Positions 37,843 to 51,500 of a stretch of DNA of 64,000 nt are shown here, one piece after another. Numbering within the stretch: the first letter of the stretch is position 1; each line of letters starts with the position of its first letter. The position numbers and the translations under genes are program-made. Source of the stretch: Triops longicaudatus (taxonomy: Eukaryota > Arthropoda > Branchiopoda > Notostraca > Triopsidae). The notes beneath the pieces are model-generated. The model made no database searches. It was given only the letters and a program-made list of their open reading frames with translations, and was not told the origin of the DNA. Location of the stretch: positions 682,001 through 746,000 of the forward strand of contig JAGQDJ010000024.1 in assembly GCA_022885665.1 (NCBI GenBank). The letters are read 5' to 3'.

Positions 37843-38615
37843 AAAAATTGCCCCCTACCAGTTTTTTCAATCTTCTTCGTCGTCACAGCATCAGCACGAG
37901 CTTTCAAATACCTTTTTTGAAGGCTCGAAAAGAATCCTCTTTCAGGGCGACCAAGTTGTCTTATCAGCCCTAACAAGCACCATAGCGATCGTTTATCGGA
38001 GGAAAAAGAAGAACAATACGTGAAAATGACTCCTACGGTTTTGCGGGATGCCAACTGTGTTGGTGTCGGCATGAGCGCGTATATGTACACATACACACAG
38101 AGAAAAAAGCTTGGAAGACTTTTAAAAGACCCGAAGACCCGATAATGTCAAAGCATCCGTGAGCAGCATGACTTGACGAAACCACTTTGCGCCGTGGACT
38201 AGAGTAAATGGACTCGAACCGTATACGAAAACTTGTGAATGGCAAACTAAATAGGGGTGTCATTAAGCGTCTTTGAGAGAAAAAAAAAAATCTTTGGCGA
38301 CATTCCACTGCCCCTACGAAGAAAACTCCCTTCATGGGGCCGAGCACGAACCCATTCTTCAAGCGGCGGTGTAACAGTTCCGAATTGGAATTAGAATATT
38401 CGAATAACACACGCACCAGCCATAGAAGAGCCCCAAATCCTCCATTTTACTTTGGGAGCTGAGGAAAACAAAAGGACCTCCAAGAGCGTATATTTGCTTT
38501 GGATCGTTTGAAAAGCTGTGGAAAATGGTATGGAAAAGGTATACGAGTCCTCCCGCATGCCGTCCCGTTCTTCTTATCGCACCTATACATCTCATGGGAC
38601 CTCGCCCTTCTACCC

Positions 38616-38621
38616 AATAAA
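38616..38621 (+). terminator. Candidate polyadenylation signal for the Snail-family gene
   Basis: This is the first AATAAA hexamer noticed downstream of the stop codon at 37840-37842. It is followed by a GT-containing stretch. If it is used, the 3' UTR would be about 0.8 kb and would occupy 37843 to about 38640, where no coding sequence is seen. Confidence 0.35.
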
Positions 38622-38640
38622 ACAACTTGTGCCTCTCCAT

Positions 38641-41600
38641 TGCTCTCGCGTAAAATCGTCAGTATTTCCCCTCGGTTACGTCTTTTACACTCTGTGCGAA
38701 CCCGTGTAATCCCCGAGCATGACTGACATTAGCCTCCTTGGCGAGCAGTTGTCAGATTCATTAACTGATAAGTCTGAGCAAAGTTCACCAGTTTGGTAGG
38801 AGCAAACCAAAGTAACCCCCACGATTTATGTAAAAGACCCGTGGTGCTCTTTGGAACCTACCAAAAACAACCCTTTGTTGGAACAAAACGTGGCAGCGTC
38901 CAGTGTAAAACGCGGCATGGGGTTACTGTACTTGTAACGTAGAATGGAAGAAGTCAAGACCAGAGTTTTTCCACCATGGGCAAGAAAGGGAGAAAAAATA
39001 CCATCTAACGCGCTTTATCACGCTGCCAGCTCTAGATCTTTTCCAGCCAAGAGCATAAAAAAGTACAGCACAAACCTACCAAAAAGACACGGTGTATGTT
39101 AACATTATGTGTGGACCTATACGGTACTACCTTCCAATAGCACGGGCCCCCTCCTCGTCTTCGGTATTCGCCGTTGTGTTGCGTGCCGTGGCGGTTGGGA
39201 ACTGACAACTTCTTAATTCCTTTCTGGTTATGAGAATTCAGCTTCCCATAACCCAATAAGGCATTACGGGAGCATGCCAATTGTAATGTACAGTACCTCC
39301 CTCCCTCCCTCACCTTGTCACTCTCGAAGTACGTTTTCCCTTGTAAGCGACCCAAAATGGGTTAATTATAACCAACTTGTGGTAGCTTTGTAATTCAGAC
39401 ATGGCTTTTTCTCCACTACGGGATCTTGTACGGAGACCCAATGAATTCACGTGTGCCAAAAAGCTGCAACCCCTTAACCATCAGCTCTAGAAAACCACCA
39501 ACTCTTTAACCTTTCTTTATCTTGTACATGCAGTGCTTGTACTGGTACAAGACATTCTCCAACCCACGTCGTGACGTCGCATTGTTATTTTCTTTTTCGT
39601 GTGTAAAAATGAGTATACTGTGCAGCATATGTTTAGTCAAATGAAGTTACGGGAGCTGATTGTCCCCCTTTTCTTTGATTTTCTTTTTCAATTTTGGCTG
39701 CCTCTTTCCTTTTTTCCAAGCCTTCCTCCGCATTCTCTCATTATGGTGCTCCTTTTGGCCAACGAAGAAGATCCTAGTCAAGTCTCTCTAAGCACGCAGA
39801 CACTCCACATACAAACGGCCTAATTTATGTTTCTGTTAAAAACTCCCCCTGTCTCGTTTAAGGAGATTCACGAATTCTCAACAAAGACGCAAATTAACCC
39901 GTGCCTCCTATGTAAATACTTTATTTTTGTGCTCTCTTGGACTCCATTGTTGAGGGGCAAACCTGAATAATTGAAATGCTCAAATGTGTAAAAAAAAAGG
40001 TTCACAAAAAGTGGATGCACTTTCAAAAGGAAAAATGGCAAACTTTTGGACGATTGGCGATCGAGAGCCAGTCAACTGCGTTCTAGTGTATCATTTTGCC
40101 AAACTCCCTCCCCAAAAAAACTTACTATTTTTTAGGAATAGGATTCATTTGCCGTGTTTTGCTTTCGTTGTACAAAAATTGAATGGTCTGACCTTATAAA
40201 ATGCACGAAATTTGTACAGTGCCTTATATTGCAACACTTCGTCCAAACATGACTTGTCTCTCTTCACTGTATACAACCGAGCCCCCCTTTCTAATCTTTT
40301 TGAATATATTCGAGTGTGTTTCAAGTGTCCTGCTTTATAAAATTATGCAAGAATATCCTTTCCAATACAAACCTTTTTCTACGAAGAAATCATCGCCTTC
40401 CGTGTCTCTTTCTTTTGTAACTCTCCGCATTTTCTTTCAGATTTGGGTTAGCATACTAAATGCCAGGAAGCTCGGGAAGTACTAGGTAAGGGGACAAGCA
40501 CAGCAGCACTAGAAAGTCAGTCCACTCGGCGCCAGTAATTGCGCATAGACCACATCATCTGACTCAAAACTTCTTGTCGTCGCAGCCAGCAGGTAATGGA
40601 ACTTTCCAATGAATATAAGTGGCACCCTCAGATGCACAAATTCGTATCATAATGAGCTAAGTGAACGTGCAACCCCTCATCAAAGCCTCAACTGGGTTGG
40701 TGTGCTGAAAAACAGACCGGGTCTCTTTTGACGATAACCTGGGCCAGCAGTGAGGTTAAGCATCACGTAAGCTAACCTCATTCCCTATTAGCAATTTGAA
40801 AAGCAAGTATTCCACGTGTCAAAGCTTGCCACACGCCATTGTAACCTATGCTTGTTGCACGGCACATGGGTGACCATTGCCGCACTTCATCTTCCCGTGA
40901 ATATTCCGTAATACCACGGCAATGGTAATACTTATTGTTGCCCAATGCAGTGTGGCTCGCTTTGTTCAATACGTAACGAGTACCACACATCATGTAACGT
41001 TCTAGTTAGCCATAGGAGTGACGTTCAGTGGAGAAGATTAGAATAATGTTTATGTAAGTGTTCGCCTAGTGTAGACGGCGGAGCCTCGATTTCCCTAATG
41101 AACACAAAAGTACCCTGTTTTGAGGGTTTGTTCGCTATCACTGGGTGATCGGGGTCAGTTTGGCATGACCGCTGACTACAATTAATTTTTGACGTTCTCC
41201 ATTTTCCTTGATGTTAAACAATTCATAATATCTTCTTTCGTAAAACACAGGTACAAATATTCAGAAGGTGTCGCACGTTTATTGATAATGGTCGATTCAA
41301 ACTTGAACACAACTGTGAACAAAGGTTTCCTTAAAAGAGGGTTTAGCTGAGCTAACCGGACAGTAAGGTTGGTACTATTCAATGTAGTAATATCGGAGTA
41401 AAAGAAAAGACAAAGGCAAGTTCGTGGACTGGGACTTGTTCTTCCACTGAAAGACGCTTTCAAAGCGTTTGCAACACGCACGAGCACGAAATCCGCTCTC
41501 CATAACAGACAATTCCGGCTTCTCGTGCTTGGTCTAAAGAAGCTTGGCGTCCTCCACCCTCGCCCTTTTTGGCCTATGCACAAGTGCGAAGCAGGCACGG

Positions 41601-44399
41601 CATGGCTCACGACCTAGACCAGAACAACACGTTAACCTAAACACCTGTAACTCTGGTTCTTCTTTTGGTCAGGGTGATTTCACAAAAGAGCATCTTGCTT
41701 GCACCTTTCTACTGCTCCTAAAACAAAATAGGATATCCCAGCTTTTCGGGTAGAAAAAAGAAAAAAAAAGGGGAGGCCAAATCTTTTTGGCGAGCATGAA
41801 TCTAAAAGGGCGTTCAACATCTGCATGAAGAGAAAAGTTTCTTTCCCGAAGAAATAGACAGGGCTATAAGCTGTCAGTGTCAACTCAAAACAAAGCCGTC
41901 GCTGTTACACTTGGCGCTTTTACGGTTTACGGACACCCTGAGCCAATTCAGTGCACACAGTGAGAAGAGAGAAAGAGCGAGAACCCCAAAACGGGTGGTC
42001 TTGTTTTTGTGCTATTGTTCCCACAGCTTGCGGGATGAAGCTCGTTGTTTTGACGTGACGGTTTTACAACCGCATCGAGCATCATTGCAAGAAAAAAATT
42101 TTTTGTATCCTCCACTCTCCTCGACTGATTTTTAATGTGGCAATAGCGCCATTATCCAGTCCAGAGTGTCTGTCCCTCCTACGCCACTTCGTGCAAACTG
42201 AAAATTTGAGGGTGGAGTTTCTTAAAAGGGAAGATGCCACAAGCGCAGTTTTGTCTCGTCTCCTTTCAGTTTCTTATTGCTTGGTAACACCAACATTCAA
42301 GCTGTACAAAGATAGCACCAAGAAGGGTTTTGAGAGAACACAACACGAGCTGGAGCGCTCTTTATAAGTCGTGCAACTTTAATGGTCACCCATGATTAGC
42401 GCTGCACAAGTTGGAGAGCAGCAATCTCAACGCTAGCCTCCCAAATCCGGGTTTTATATACTTACCCACCAAGGAAGGCTTGAAAGGTAAGAAGGAGAAG
42501 AAGTAGACGAAGACAAGACAAGATGGAGGATTTTCAAAGGAGGCGGATTGCAAATTGCCATCACAGTAACGACTTAAGACGACGCATTGAAAAGCCCGAG
42601 ACGAAGGAAGAAAAGCCAACTGCAACTGATGAAGGTGAAGATACAGCTAAGCAACTCTATAACTCCTCCAAGGTGGCAGACTCACGGAGCTTTGGGTGTG
42701 TTAGGCAAAGTGTGATATGCCAGAGACAAGTGCCGGGGATCTTCTAGGGTGGGCCCCGTCAGGTAAGCTACTGTTAGTTAAGTTCAATAAGGGCCAGAAG
42801 TATAAGGGATAAAAAAAAGAGAATTTACTCCCTAGCTTTCCCACTTTATGAAACCGTACAGGCGTTTTCTCTTTTTGTGTACTACTGAACTTTTTTTTCG
42901 GGCTCTTGCATATGTTAACGGGTTAAAAAAGGAAAGTAAAAAGGTCTCAAATGTCTACATAAGGCGAAGGTTGAATTGAAACGGCAAGCAGCGTGAAAGG
43001 GCGATGTAATACATAACCATCCCTCAAAGCCTCTTCTTCTCGGGTTCATCCTTGCACTACAACGGTGCACTTAGGGCATCAGACTTCGACGACTAAGATT
43101 TACGCATTACGCAGCGGATAAAAGCTGGCTACACGGAGGACTTTCGCATAGACCACACGCTACGCTCAAGGTAACCTCTTCTTCAACATTCTATGAGATA
43201 AGACAGGACGGTCCAATCCATTCACTTGTTGCCTAGAGACTGTCGTGGCCATTTAAGCACACCTTTACCGTAGGAAAAAGGTTTAGATCTCCTCTACTTG
43301 CATAATCTACACCCACTCCATGCTCTACTCCACAACGCACAGCACAGAGTAACAGGTGCAAACAAAAGGTCGCCCACTTAGCCTATTGTCTTAACCAAAC
43401 GGACACCTGTTTCACTAATACCATTCTTGATGATAAGAACTTCATTGTCATCCACGAGTTAACTTCCTTCTGGATCCCTAAAAGGCTCATTTTTACACCC
43501 AAAGTGGCAGATCTGGGGCTGTTCATGCCACTTATTGTTGTTTCAAGCTCTCTCTCTCTCTTATGTAGCTGAATGGCTTTGCAGTCCAGCGTTCATCACA
43601 TCACGGCGTGCCACAAATCAACCTTAACGACTTATCATGACCACGCACATTCAAAAGCCCGAGAAAAAGCCCAAACTGGTGCTATATTTTGGCATCTGTA
43701 AAAGAGTTCCAATATACCTCATCAGCACTTTCTCTTCCTTTCTTCGCCACGCGTGAGGGAAAAACTCGACGATTTAGCTTTTTGCATGTCCTTAATTGGA
43801 AAGATTTTTGCGGGAATGAATTACTACTCGGACCATAGTCTTTGTGGGGCCGGATTTTTCCTACTATGAGGTACTTGGGGAGGAAAAACGCTACAAACAA
43901 TTCTGTAGCGGTTCTGTCGAGTACAACTACCAATTTCGGTAAAAGACCAGGGACCAACCCAGAGGCAGGTATTAGACCAGGGATACGTCTTTGATTACGG
44001 GGATTGAGTGACGGATTTATGAGCCAAACCTTTACTTTGCTTCAATCTTATATAATCCCCCCTCTTCCTATAGCTCTTGGTGTAAGTTATATACATACTA
44101 ACAATTTAACCTACATAAAACTTCCTTGACATATAGAAAGGTATAACAATATACACTGCACGCCCAAGAATCATTCAAGCAACGCTGCCCCTAAGCTAAC
44201 GACACGATTTTTGCGTGACCGGCGTTCTTACACGGTCTTGTCGCCAACACTTCGCATGTTACCACCGTAGCTCCTGTGATGTGAAACATTCATTGTTGCA
44301 CAAGCGTCACGTATGGACCCTTTTCAACGCTTAGCCCGCACATGTACAGTAACTATTGCTATTAATGAACTCCAGAATTGGTTAACAGTTTTCGCAGCG
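38641..44399. other. Intergenic DNA downstream of the Snail-family gene
   Basis: No gene is recognised. Simple CTCCC repeats occur near 39,296-39,311 and a CT run near 43,548-43,561. Short frames on both strands lack domains and splice support. Confidence 0.5.
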
Positions 44400-44452
44400 G
44401 GTAAAAATTTTACTATTTAATACTAGGGCTTTTTTTCTTTCATTTTTATTAG

Positions 44453-44494
44453 ACCATTTTGAAGATCTCGAAAAGTCATATTCTCGTTCGGGAA
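44453..44494 (+). CDS. Weak candidate 42-nt exon
   Basis: A long T-rich tract ending ATTAG precedes 42 nt that are followed by GAA/GTAATG, a weaker donor. Phase 0 gives TILKISKSHILVRE. A second open frame gives HFEDLEKSYSRS, which faintly recalls the first helix of paired-type homeodomains, but the following residues do not continue that match. It lies in an AT-rich block, where such patterns arise by chance. It has the same length as the candidate at 60,343 but no other link to it. Confidence 0.12.
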
Positions 44495-45500
44495 GTAATG
44501 TCCACTGTATATTTTTTTCAAGCCTGTATACAACTCTTGCGCCTTTATGACAAATATCAAGGAAGTTTTTGTAGAAACTTTTTTTTTTATTAAAAGCTAT
44601 TCAATTTTCACCCCCAAAAATATGTTGCTTGGACAGCTCATAAATTGCGACGATATATTATGTCCATGAAATGTGTCCATGAAAATACACAGCTACTTTC
44701 TTCTTCGCAAAAGAGCATTTTTTAAAGTAATATTTTTTAATATGGAAAAAATTTTGTAAGAAAAAGAAACATTTTACAGAAATTTAAATTCTACAAATTG
44801 CGACCTGGTTTACGATATGCTACAGTATCAAATAAGAAACCCAGCAGGTTATCTAAATTTTCGGTTAAAAGTACGGGACTTGGAGGTTTTCAACCCGAGT
44901 TTGGGGTAGAATTTCAGTTTTAGGTGGTAAAGCACCTGTAAAAGCTATTAAAATCCCATTCCATTAGACCTTAAAGGCTCAGGTCGCATATAACGCTTGT
45001 TTTCCAGCGTCCAGCAGGGTCCGGAGCCAGCGCCAACACCTTTTTGGGATTTAGGAAACATTCTAGGTATTACCCCCAGCTTGGCCATGGACGGGGAAAC
45101 TTGGGTGAGTATCTGCGACTAGTGAAAAGTTCCGGAGCAATGCAGCGAAAGTTCTTGACAAAGGTTGATTTTTCAAACATTCTTGCATAGAAAACCTTTT
45201 GTAGCCCAGGAAATCTTTCAGTGTTGGAGAAGCTGTAGGTCCCTTGAAAGGACAGTCGTTCATGGAACTTAATGCTTCCTCTCTTTGCTTTGTTAACTGG
45301 CACTTGATCAAGTACTGAAATCGAGAACCCATGTACCCGACTCAAGAGTGTACTCCCCCCCTTTTTTCATGAAAAGCAGTGGTAGTAGCCACAAGAGTTA
45401 GCAAAGACATTCCGATCATACAAGCTATTCCACTTGACTTCACGTTCATACCCTTTCCCTTCAACCTTTGCAGCCAACACGCACCCGAGATTTGTGGTAG

Positions 45501-45525
45501 GTACCGTACTGGCCAAGTACGGTAC
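45501..45525. repeat. Perfect 10-bp inverted repeat with 5-nt loop
   Basis: GTACCGTACT and AGTACGGTAC flank GGCCA, making a stable hairpin on either strand. No T-run follows and no gene ends here, so it is not read as a terminator. Confidence 0.85.
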
Positions 45526-48500
45526 AGTGCAGTACTGTAGCTTCCATGGCCTACACTCCACACCTCGCCGTCCTTTCTCCTTTCCTTCCAGTCTGCTTTA
45601 AATCAACAATGCCCAATACCAACAACAGGTCCCTCTTCAAAACTGATTGGCATCTCAATCAGAAAAAGGAAATAGGCTACGTTCTTCGCTGTCTGTTATT
45701 CTCGTTCACGCAGAGCCGGTATTGTAGCATCGTGACGGTCCGATCAAACCCTTTTATTTCTTTTTTTCAGGGTTACTTTTCTTCCCTCTTCTTACACTTT
45801 TTGCTCTTTCAGTTCTTATGCTTTACCATCACAGTTCTTCCTAACTCTTCAACCTGTTCCATATTCACGATCCGGACAGGACCAAACCCATAGTGAGCGA
45901 AGAGCAACAGTGAGAGCGAGCGAGAGAGAGTTGAATCTTATAGTTTTACGTTAAACTCTCCCATAACCTTTTGCATGCTGCGCTCCCGAAAAAATCCAGC
46001 GCTGCTCGCTTGTAATGCAAACGTTATTTTTACGACGTTATGAGGTGCTTTAAAACAGCCTTCCACACCTTTGTCATTGGTAAAAAAGGTCTTCTAACCT
46101 GCTCTCATAGTGTAAAAGCTTGTGGAAACACCACCCTACATTTGCTAACATTACGACGGTTTCATTTTCCAAGATGGGCTCATCTGGCTCTTTCTCCTCC
46201 CATCTCGTATTATTTCCCACCTTTTTCTCTTCTATTACTCATACTTTTGACGCTTCACCAAATTTAAATCTCCGTGCCGCCCTCACTTTAAAGGCATCTT
46301 TTTTATTTTCTTGACAAAAAACCTCACCTTTATCATAAAGTTCAGACTTGTAGACGGCAACACCTTCCTCGTTAGCCTCATTAGAAAGAGTACACACGCG
46401 GTAAAACCTACCAATTTACAAGTCTTGCCACAAGAAACAACGAAGGCCCGAAAAAGCAAAAAGTCGAAATAAACTTCGGAGCCAGTCATTAGCAAGAAAA
46501 GGGACGCGATCTTCTTGGAATTAGCAACGACTAACTGAGGGAAAAACAACACAGCTAGACAAAGATGAAGAGTTGCTAACATTGAAATACAATACCACAC
46601 TAAGCCTAGAAAAAGGCTTTCGCACAAGGCTGGCTCGTATCATCGAAAAGCTTGGCCATCAATTTCACCACATTCTTCTGTTTGGCTTTTACAACAAAAG
46701 AAGACCAGAAAGAAACAAAGACCTGGAACATTATGGGCACACAGCCGAGAGAAAATGTGCTCATCAAGCCAACAAGCACTGGCTAATTTGAGATTACATT
46801 TTGCCGCCGCATGCTTGCACATGTATTCTTCAGGTATAAAACGATTGGACCTGGGAGGACCTATACAACATTACACTTGCTATGGCGGAACCCATGAACA
46901 ACCCCTTTGGTTATTTCTTTTTCTTTTCTGTTCGCCCCATCTGAAAAAGCCAACCCAATCTAAATGACCCTACGCACGCAAATTAGCGGTTCTTGGGAGC
47001 TGCCCTCTCTAACTTCAATTTTAAATACCTGCCTTGCTTCTAAAACAAGGGGAGGTGAAAAACCCATGGAACACACAACTTAGAAAGCCAGCCAAAAAAG
47101 AAGAAATATATTAAGAAGCAAAAGAATGCAAAGTTCAGTGCAGGATTTCCCACGGGACGAGTTGAGATGCTGCGAGAACCGAGAATTTGTACTTGCCGTT
47201 ACATCAACGCGTGAAAAAAAAAAAGATCATGACGAAAACTTCGCCAAGGTGCAGGAAAGGAGAGCTCGACATTTTCTTGTCTGATCTCAATGCTACAAAT
47301 TGAGTAAACGTGTGTTTACACAGTAACGTACCAATTTATACTGATTTAATGGGAATTCTTTTAATTGGGACGCCACCAGAGCTAGTTCAATTAATACCAA
47401 TAAAGCAGTTGCTCCTACGAACGAAGTTATAATGATGCTTTTATTATTGTTTTGCTCTGTTAAAGGCTACTAATTTTGAAAAAAAAAATAAACCTAGTTT
47501 CTGTTTAGGGAATCATTTTGTATTATTTCTGGTACAAGTTTATTAAAATGCTTGAGAAGTTTCTAAGCGAGTTTCTGATGCGTTCGGTTTTGTGAACGTT
47601 TTCTGGACAGCACAAGGTTCATTCTTGCCTTTTTGCGTGCTGGCGTAGCCTTCTAGTCCGCAACGGATTCATTGTAGCCTTGACTGAGTCAGGACGCTTG
47701 GGCGTATTTAACTGGGCAAAGATGGATTTTCTATTCTTTTTAGTGTTTTGAATGTGAGGCTACTTTGGTCAGCAAGTGCTTGTGTCACTTTTCTTGCTGC
47801 AATAATTTTGAAGGTATATCGACATAAAATTTTGGTGCGAGTGAATTCAGAGCGTAGGACCTGAACGGGACGGCCGCATATTTTTGGGAAAGATGCAAGT
47901 AAAAGTAGAAGTTATGTGGGTTTAAGTAAGTGCATGAGGCGTTTTCAAACCTTGGCAAGTGTCTTTCAACTCCCAATATTTTAATTACAGGCTCCTGCTG
48001 CACTGCAAAGGTGTTACGAGACATCCACGTCGCTTTCGCGGAGAGATAAGAGGAGTTTTCGGACTGCGGGAACTGTTGTCGCTATCATAAACTTGCGAGA
48101 GCCTTAATTATCGTCTCGCCACTTCCATCACACTTTGGCGATAGAAACGGGAATACTCCCTGTCAACTGCTCGCTATGCGAGGCAAACAGCATTTCTGAC
48201 GCCTAACGCTCGCCCAAGCAGGTGGAACCAAATTACGCTGCTTCGTTTTTCAAGCAACTTCTCGTCCAACTTCCGTAAACTGAGCTAAAACGTGCTCTTT
48301 TCTGCAAGAGATAATCCTCGGAAACATGTCAGCCTTTTTTCGTACACAATGACTCCTAACTATAAATATTACTACCAGAAAAGCACTCTTAACCACTCTC
48401 GGTTTAACCGGCAATAAATTGAGGCAATTCCCTGAATCGAGTTTCCAGTTGCCCATTCTAGGAAAACTCGTAGCACGTTACAACTCAAAGAAACCGTTAC

Positions 48501-51500
48501 AACTTGTTTTGACTATTGCGAAAAATTAATAACGTATTATTAAAATTTTTAAATACAAATACATATATCTACTACACATGATTGCTATTTTTAAGCCTTT
48601 CCTGGTTTAACCGGCTTTTCGTTTGTCCGGCCTAGGGTCCCGTCGCAACGAGGCTGGATAAGACGGCGTTTATTGTACCAGGCAGTAACACGTAATACGT
48701 CGGACAGTGTTCTATATAATATATTAGTATATTGAGTTTTGGGTTATTTATTTAGCCACAATTATTTCTTAAATTAAATATATTGTACCTTTTCAATGTA
48801 CCTGTATTCTAAGACACATTCCCCAAAAAGGCTTTAGCGAGTTTCTAACGCACCTGTGATGTTTGGCTTTATTGTACGCTGCCATTTCAGTTTTAATCTC
48901 TTCTGCGTCATACTAACAAACACTTGTTCCGGATTATTTGTCCTGCAATTGCCAAATGAGGACACAAGAACCAATCCATTGAGTCAGAAGCAGGGAGGTT
49001 AGGAGGTGGTGGCGCTATGCCGCAAGCGGATGGGCACCAGACTGCGAGGAAAGGGGCTTACCAAGTTTCATATTAAGTACTTAGCATTTCATTAAGGATG
49101 CGGTATAACGAGCGTAGCAAATAAGACGCGTGTGCCGTGTGCCAGTGTCTTTAACGGAAACAGACTCTAATGCGACAGACAAGTCGAGAAGCGCACGTGG
49201 ATTTTTACGAAGCATATACAGCTTGGAAGGATCCTGTCCTATCCGGCTGTACTCGCTGAGCTCGGAAAAGTCACGTATATCAGCTGTTCTCATTCTGATC
49301 CACCCTTCCCTTTTCGCTACCGTGAAAAAATCGGTAAGCTGTGACATGCACAGCCACCTGTACTAGCGGACTTTTTGGCCAGTAAACCTGCTGTTAGTTT
49401 TGGGAGGAAAGGTTTCTCCTTTAAGCCATACGGCACTGCAGCGCACGACGGCGACCATCCTAACGATGATGATGATGATCCTGGCCTTCTTCAACGGATG
49501 CGACCCCGCGATGTTGATGGCTGATCCAATGTTCAAGAGTTAGTCACGGGCCAGTTTCCGCACCCAGTCACGCTTGTACTCCTCATTACAATGTCAAAGG
49601 TATACAAAAGCCAAGTTCCAAACATCACTTGTCACCGTTTGTCTTGCGTGGCCTTTTTTTCTCCCCCCATATGATATACGCCAGGGCTAAGAAAGTAAAA
49701 CGCATAGCTCTATAGCCTTAAATCCCCAGGCGGCCTCTTTTACGCAGGCAACAAGAAAAAGAGAGCTGCAACTTTAGAATAGGAACTTAGTACATATGTC
49801 ACCTTGCCTTTTGTAGCGTGCGTTACGTAAACTATCCTCTATAAAACACATTATCACGCCTTATACGGTCCTATTTAAAAACTCGTGAGCCCCAACGAAC
49901 TTAAAGGGCCAACAGTCACCTGTCTCTGCTGTTTAACAGCCGGAACTTTGGAGTCAGTTGTGGATCAGGATCAGCCCATCAAGCTCTTTGGCTACGCTCA
50001 AAAGGGCGGCGTGTTTAGACACAGCGCAAGAACAACCTTAAACCCGCTTTTATCTCCCTATTTTTGCCTTTCGCTCTCTTCACTGTCTTTCTCTCTCTTG
50101 CTCTTTCTCCCTTGTAATGTAAGCTTTTAGCCCACGCAGATGTCGACTTTTCGTGTGACGAGCATAAGTGCAAGTTGGGCTTGGTCTCTCTACACGAAGG
50201 TGTACATATGTTAGTTAAACGAACAGGCGCATCTCCGGCTCCATTAAAGGTCCATTTTAAGCGATATCCACGGTTCTATCCCCCGTGCAAAAAGTCCGAA
50301 GTCAGCATCCATAAATCATCCAAGTTGGTCGGGGCCAGGCCTGGCTTAAGTCACCTTCAATTACCACACACATTGTTACCGGGAAAGTGTAACTATTTGT
50401 CTGTGGTGCGGTGCAAATCATCAGCCGACAACTCGAAGCTTACCTTCGCCCCTCCCTGCCACCCCCTCCACCCCCGTGCCTATTAACCTCCACGGCTCAC
50501 CTGCTGCTCCTTTTGTTTCCATTTCCAGCCGGTAATGACAGATCACTTTCTGGATCCTAATCATCGGGTTTTAAGCGTGCGGAGAGAAGGAGGTGAGGGG
50601 CTACTACAACTCCCCAAGTTCGAAATGAGACCATTTGCATCCATATGCGTCAATCCAACTAATTACCCTTCCACTCCCCCTCCCTCTTGACAGTCGAAGA
50701 CCTTCTGGCACATGCCTGCAGCAGGTGCTGAGGAGGTTACCTCGCTTAGCTAAAATATATTTCAACAGAGAAAAAAAGCACAGCTTATGAAGACAGTCGA
50801 CGAAAGGTATTACAGTATAGCACTGAAAGCGGGGCTAGGTTTGCCGAGAGAAAAAACACTCCATAGGAAAATTGGGAAACAGTAAGAGAAAAGGTTGACG
50901 TGTGCCTTCCGCCAATAATTCAGTCATCGGGCAGCTGGTGAGCAGGAGCGGCGATGACAAGGCTGTCTGCTTGCTTAAGCCTGTGCGTTCGGACCATAGC
51001 TACAGTGCGAGCTGCGAGCACCGAACGAACCCCAATAAGCAGGCCATCCTAGCCTCCCTACCAGGCTGGCTCGATGACTATGGCTCTTTGGAGGCCTATA
51101 GGGCTCGCTGACGAAACGTCTAAGAGATACACCGGAGTACAGTATTGTGTACCATATGGGAGGAAATAGGTCTTTTTTTTTTGCTCTCATGGCCCCACCT
51201 TGACGATAACATGCTAATAAAACCATCAGCAAGGGAGAAGAGCAGTTGAAGTATGGCTAACTTTGTCTCACAGACAAGCCTTCGATATACCATACCTCTT
51301 TAAACCGATATGTTTCGGTAGGGGGTGAACTTTACTAAACAATGAATCAAACATACCTTCACTTGCTTAAGTATGATCGAACATACCTTAGCTAAGCCGT
51401 GGTTTTACTGAAATTACGGAACACTCAAAGTCAGATACAATTATTTACTAACAAACCGCGCTACCGTCAGCACAATAGCGTATCTAGTCTCCATAACCGA

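Noticed and set aside
38210..38220. Minus-strand GGTTCGAGTCC, a match to the tRNA B box
   Set aside because: The flanks do not form a T-stem and no A box or acceptor stem is found at the right distance.
41182..41610. 142-codon open frame on the minus strand
   Set aside because: No domain; composition looks like random translation; no support from splice sites.
47785..48024. 79-codon minus-strand frame faintly resembling the C-terminal region of a reverse transcriptase (LNSLAPKF)
   Set aside because: The resemblance is limited to a few residues and no YADD or other reverse transcriptase motif is nearby.
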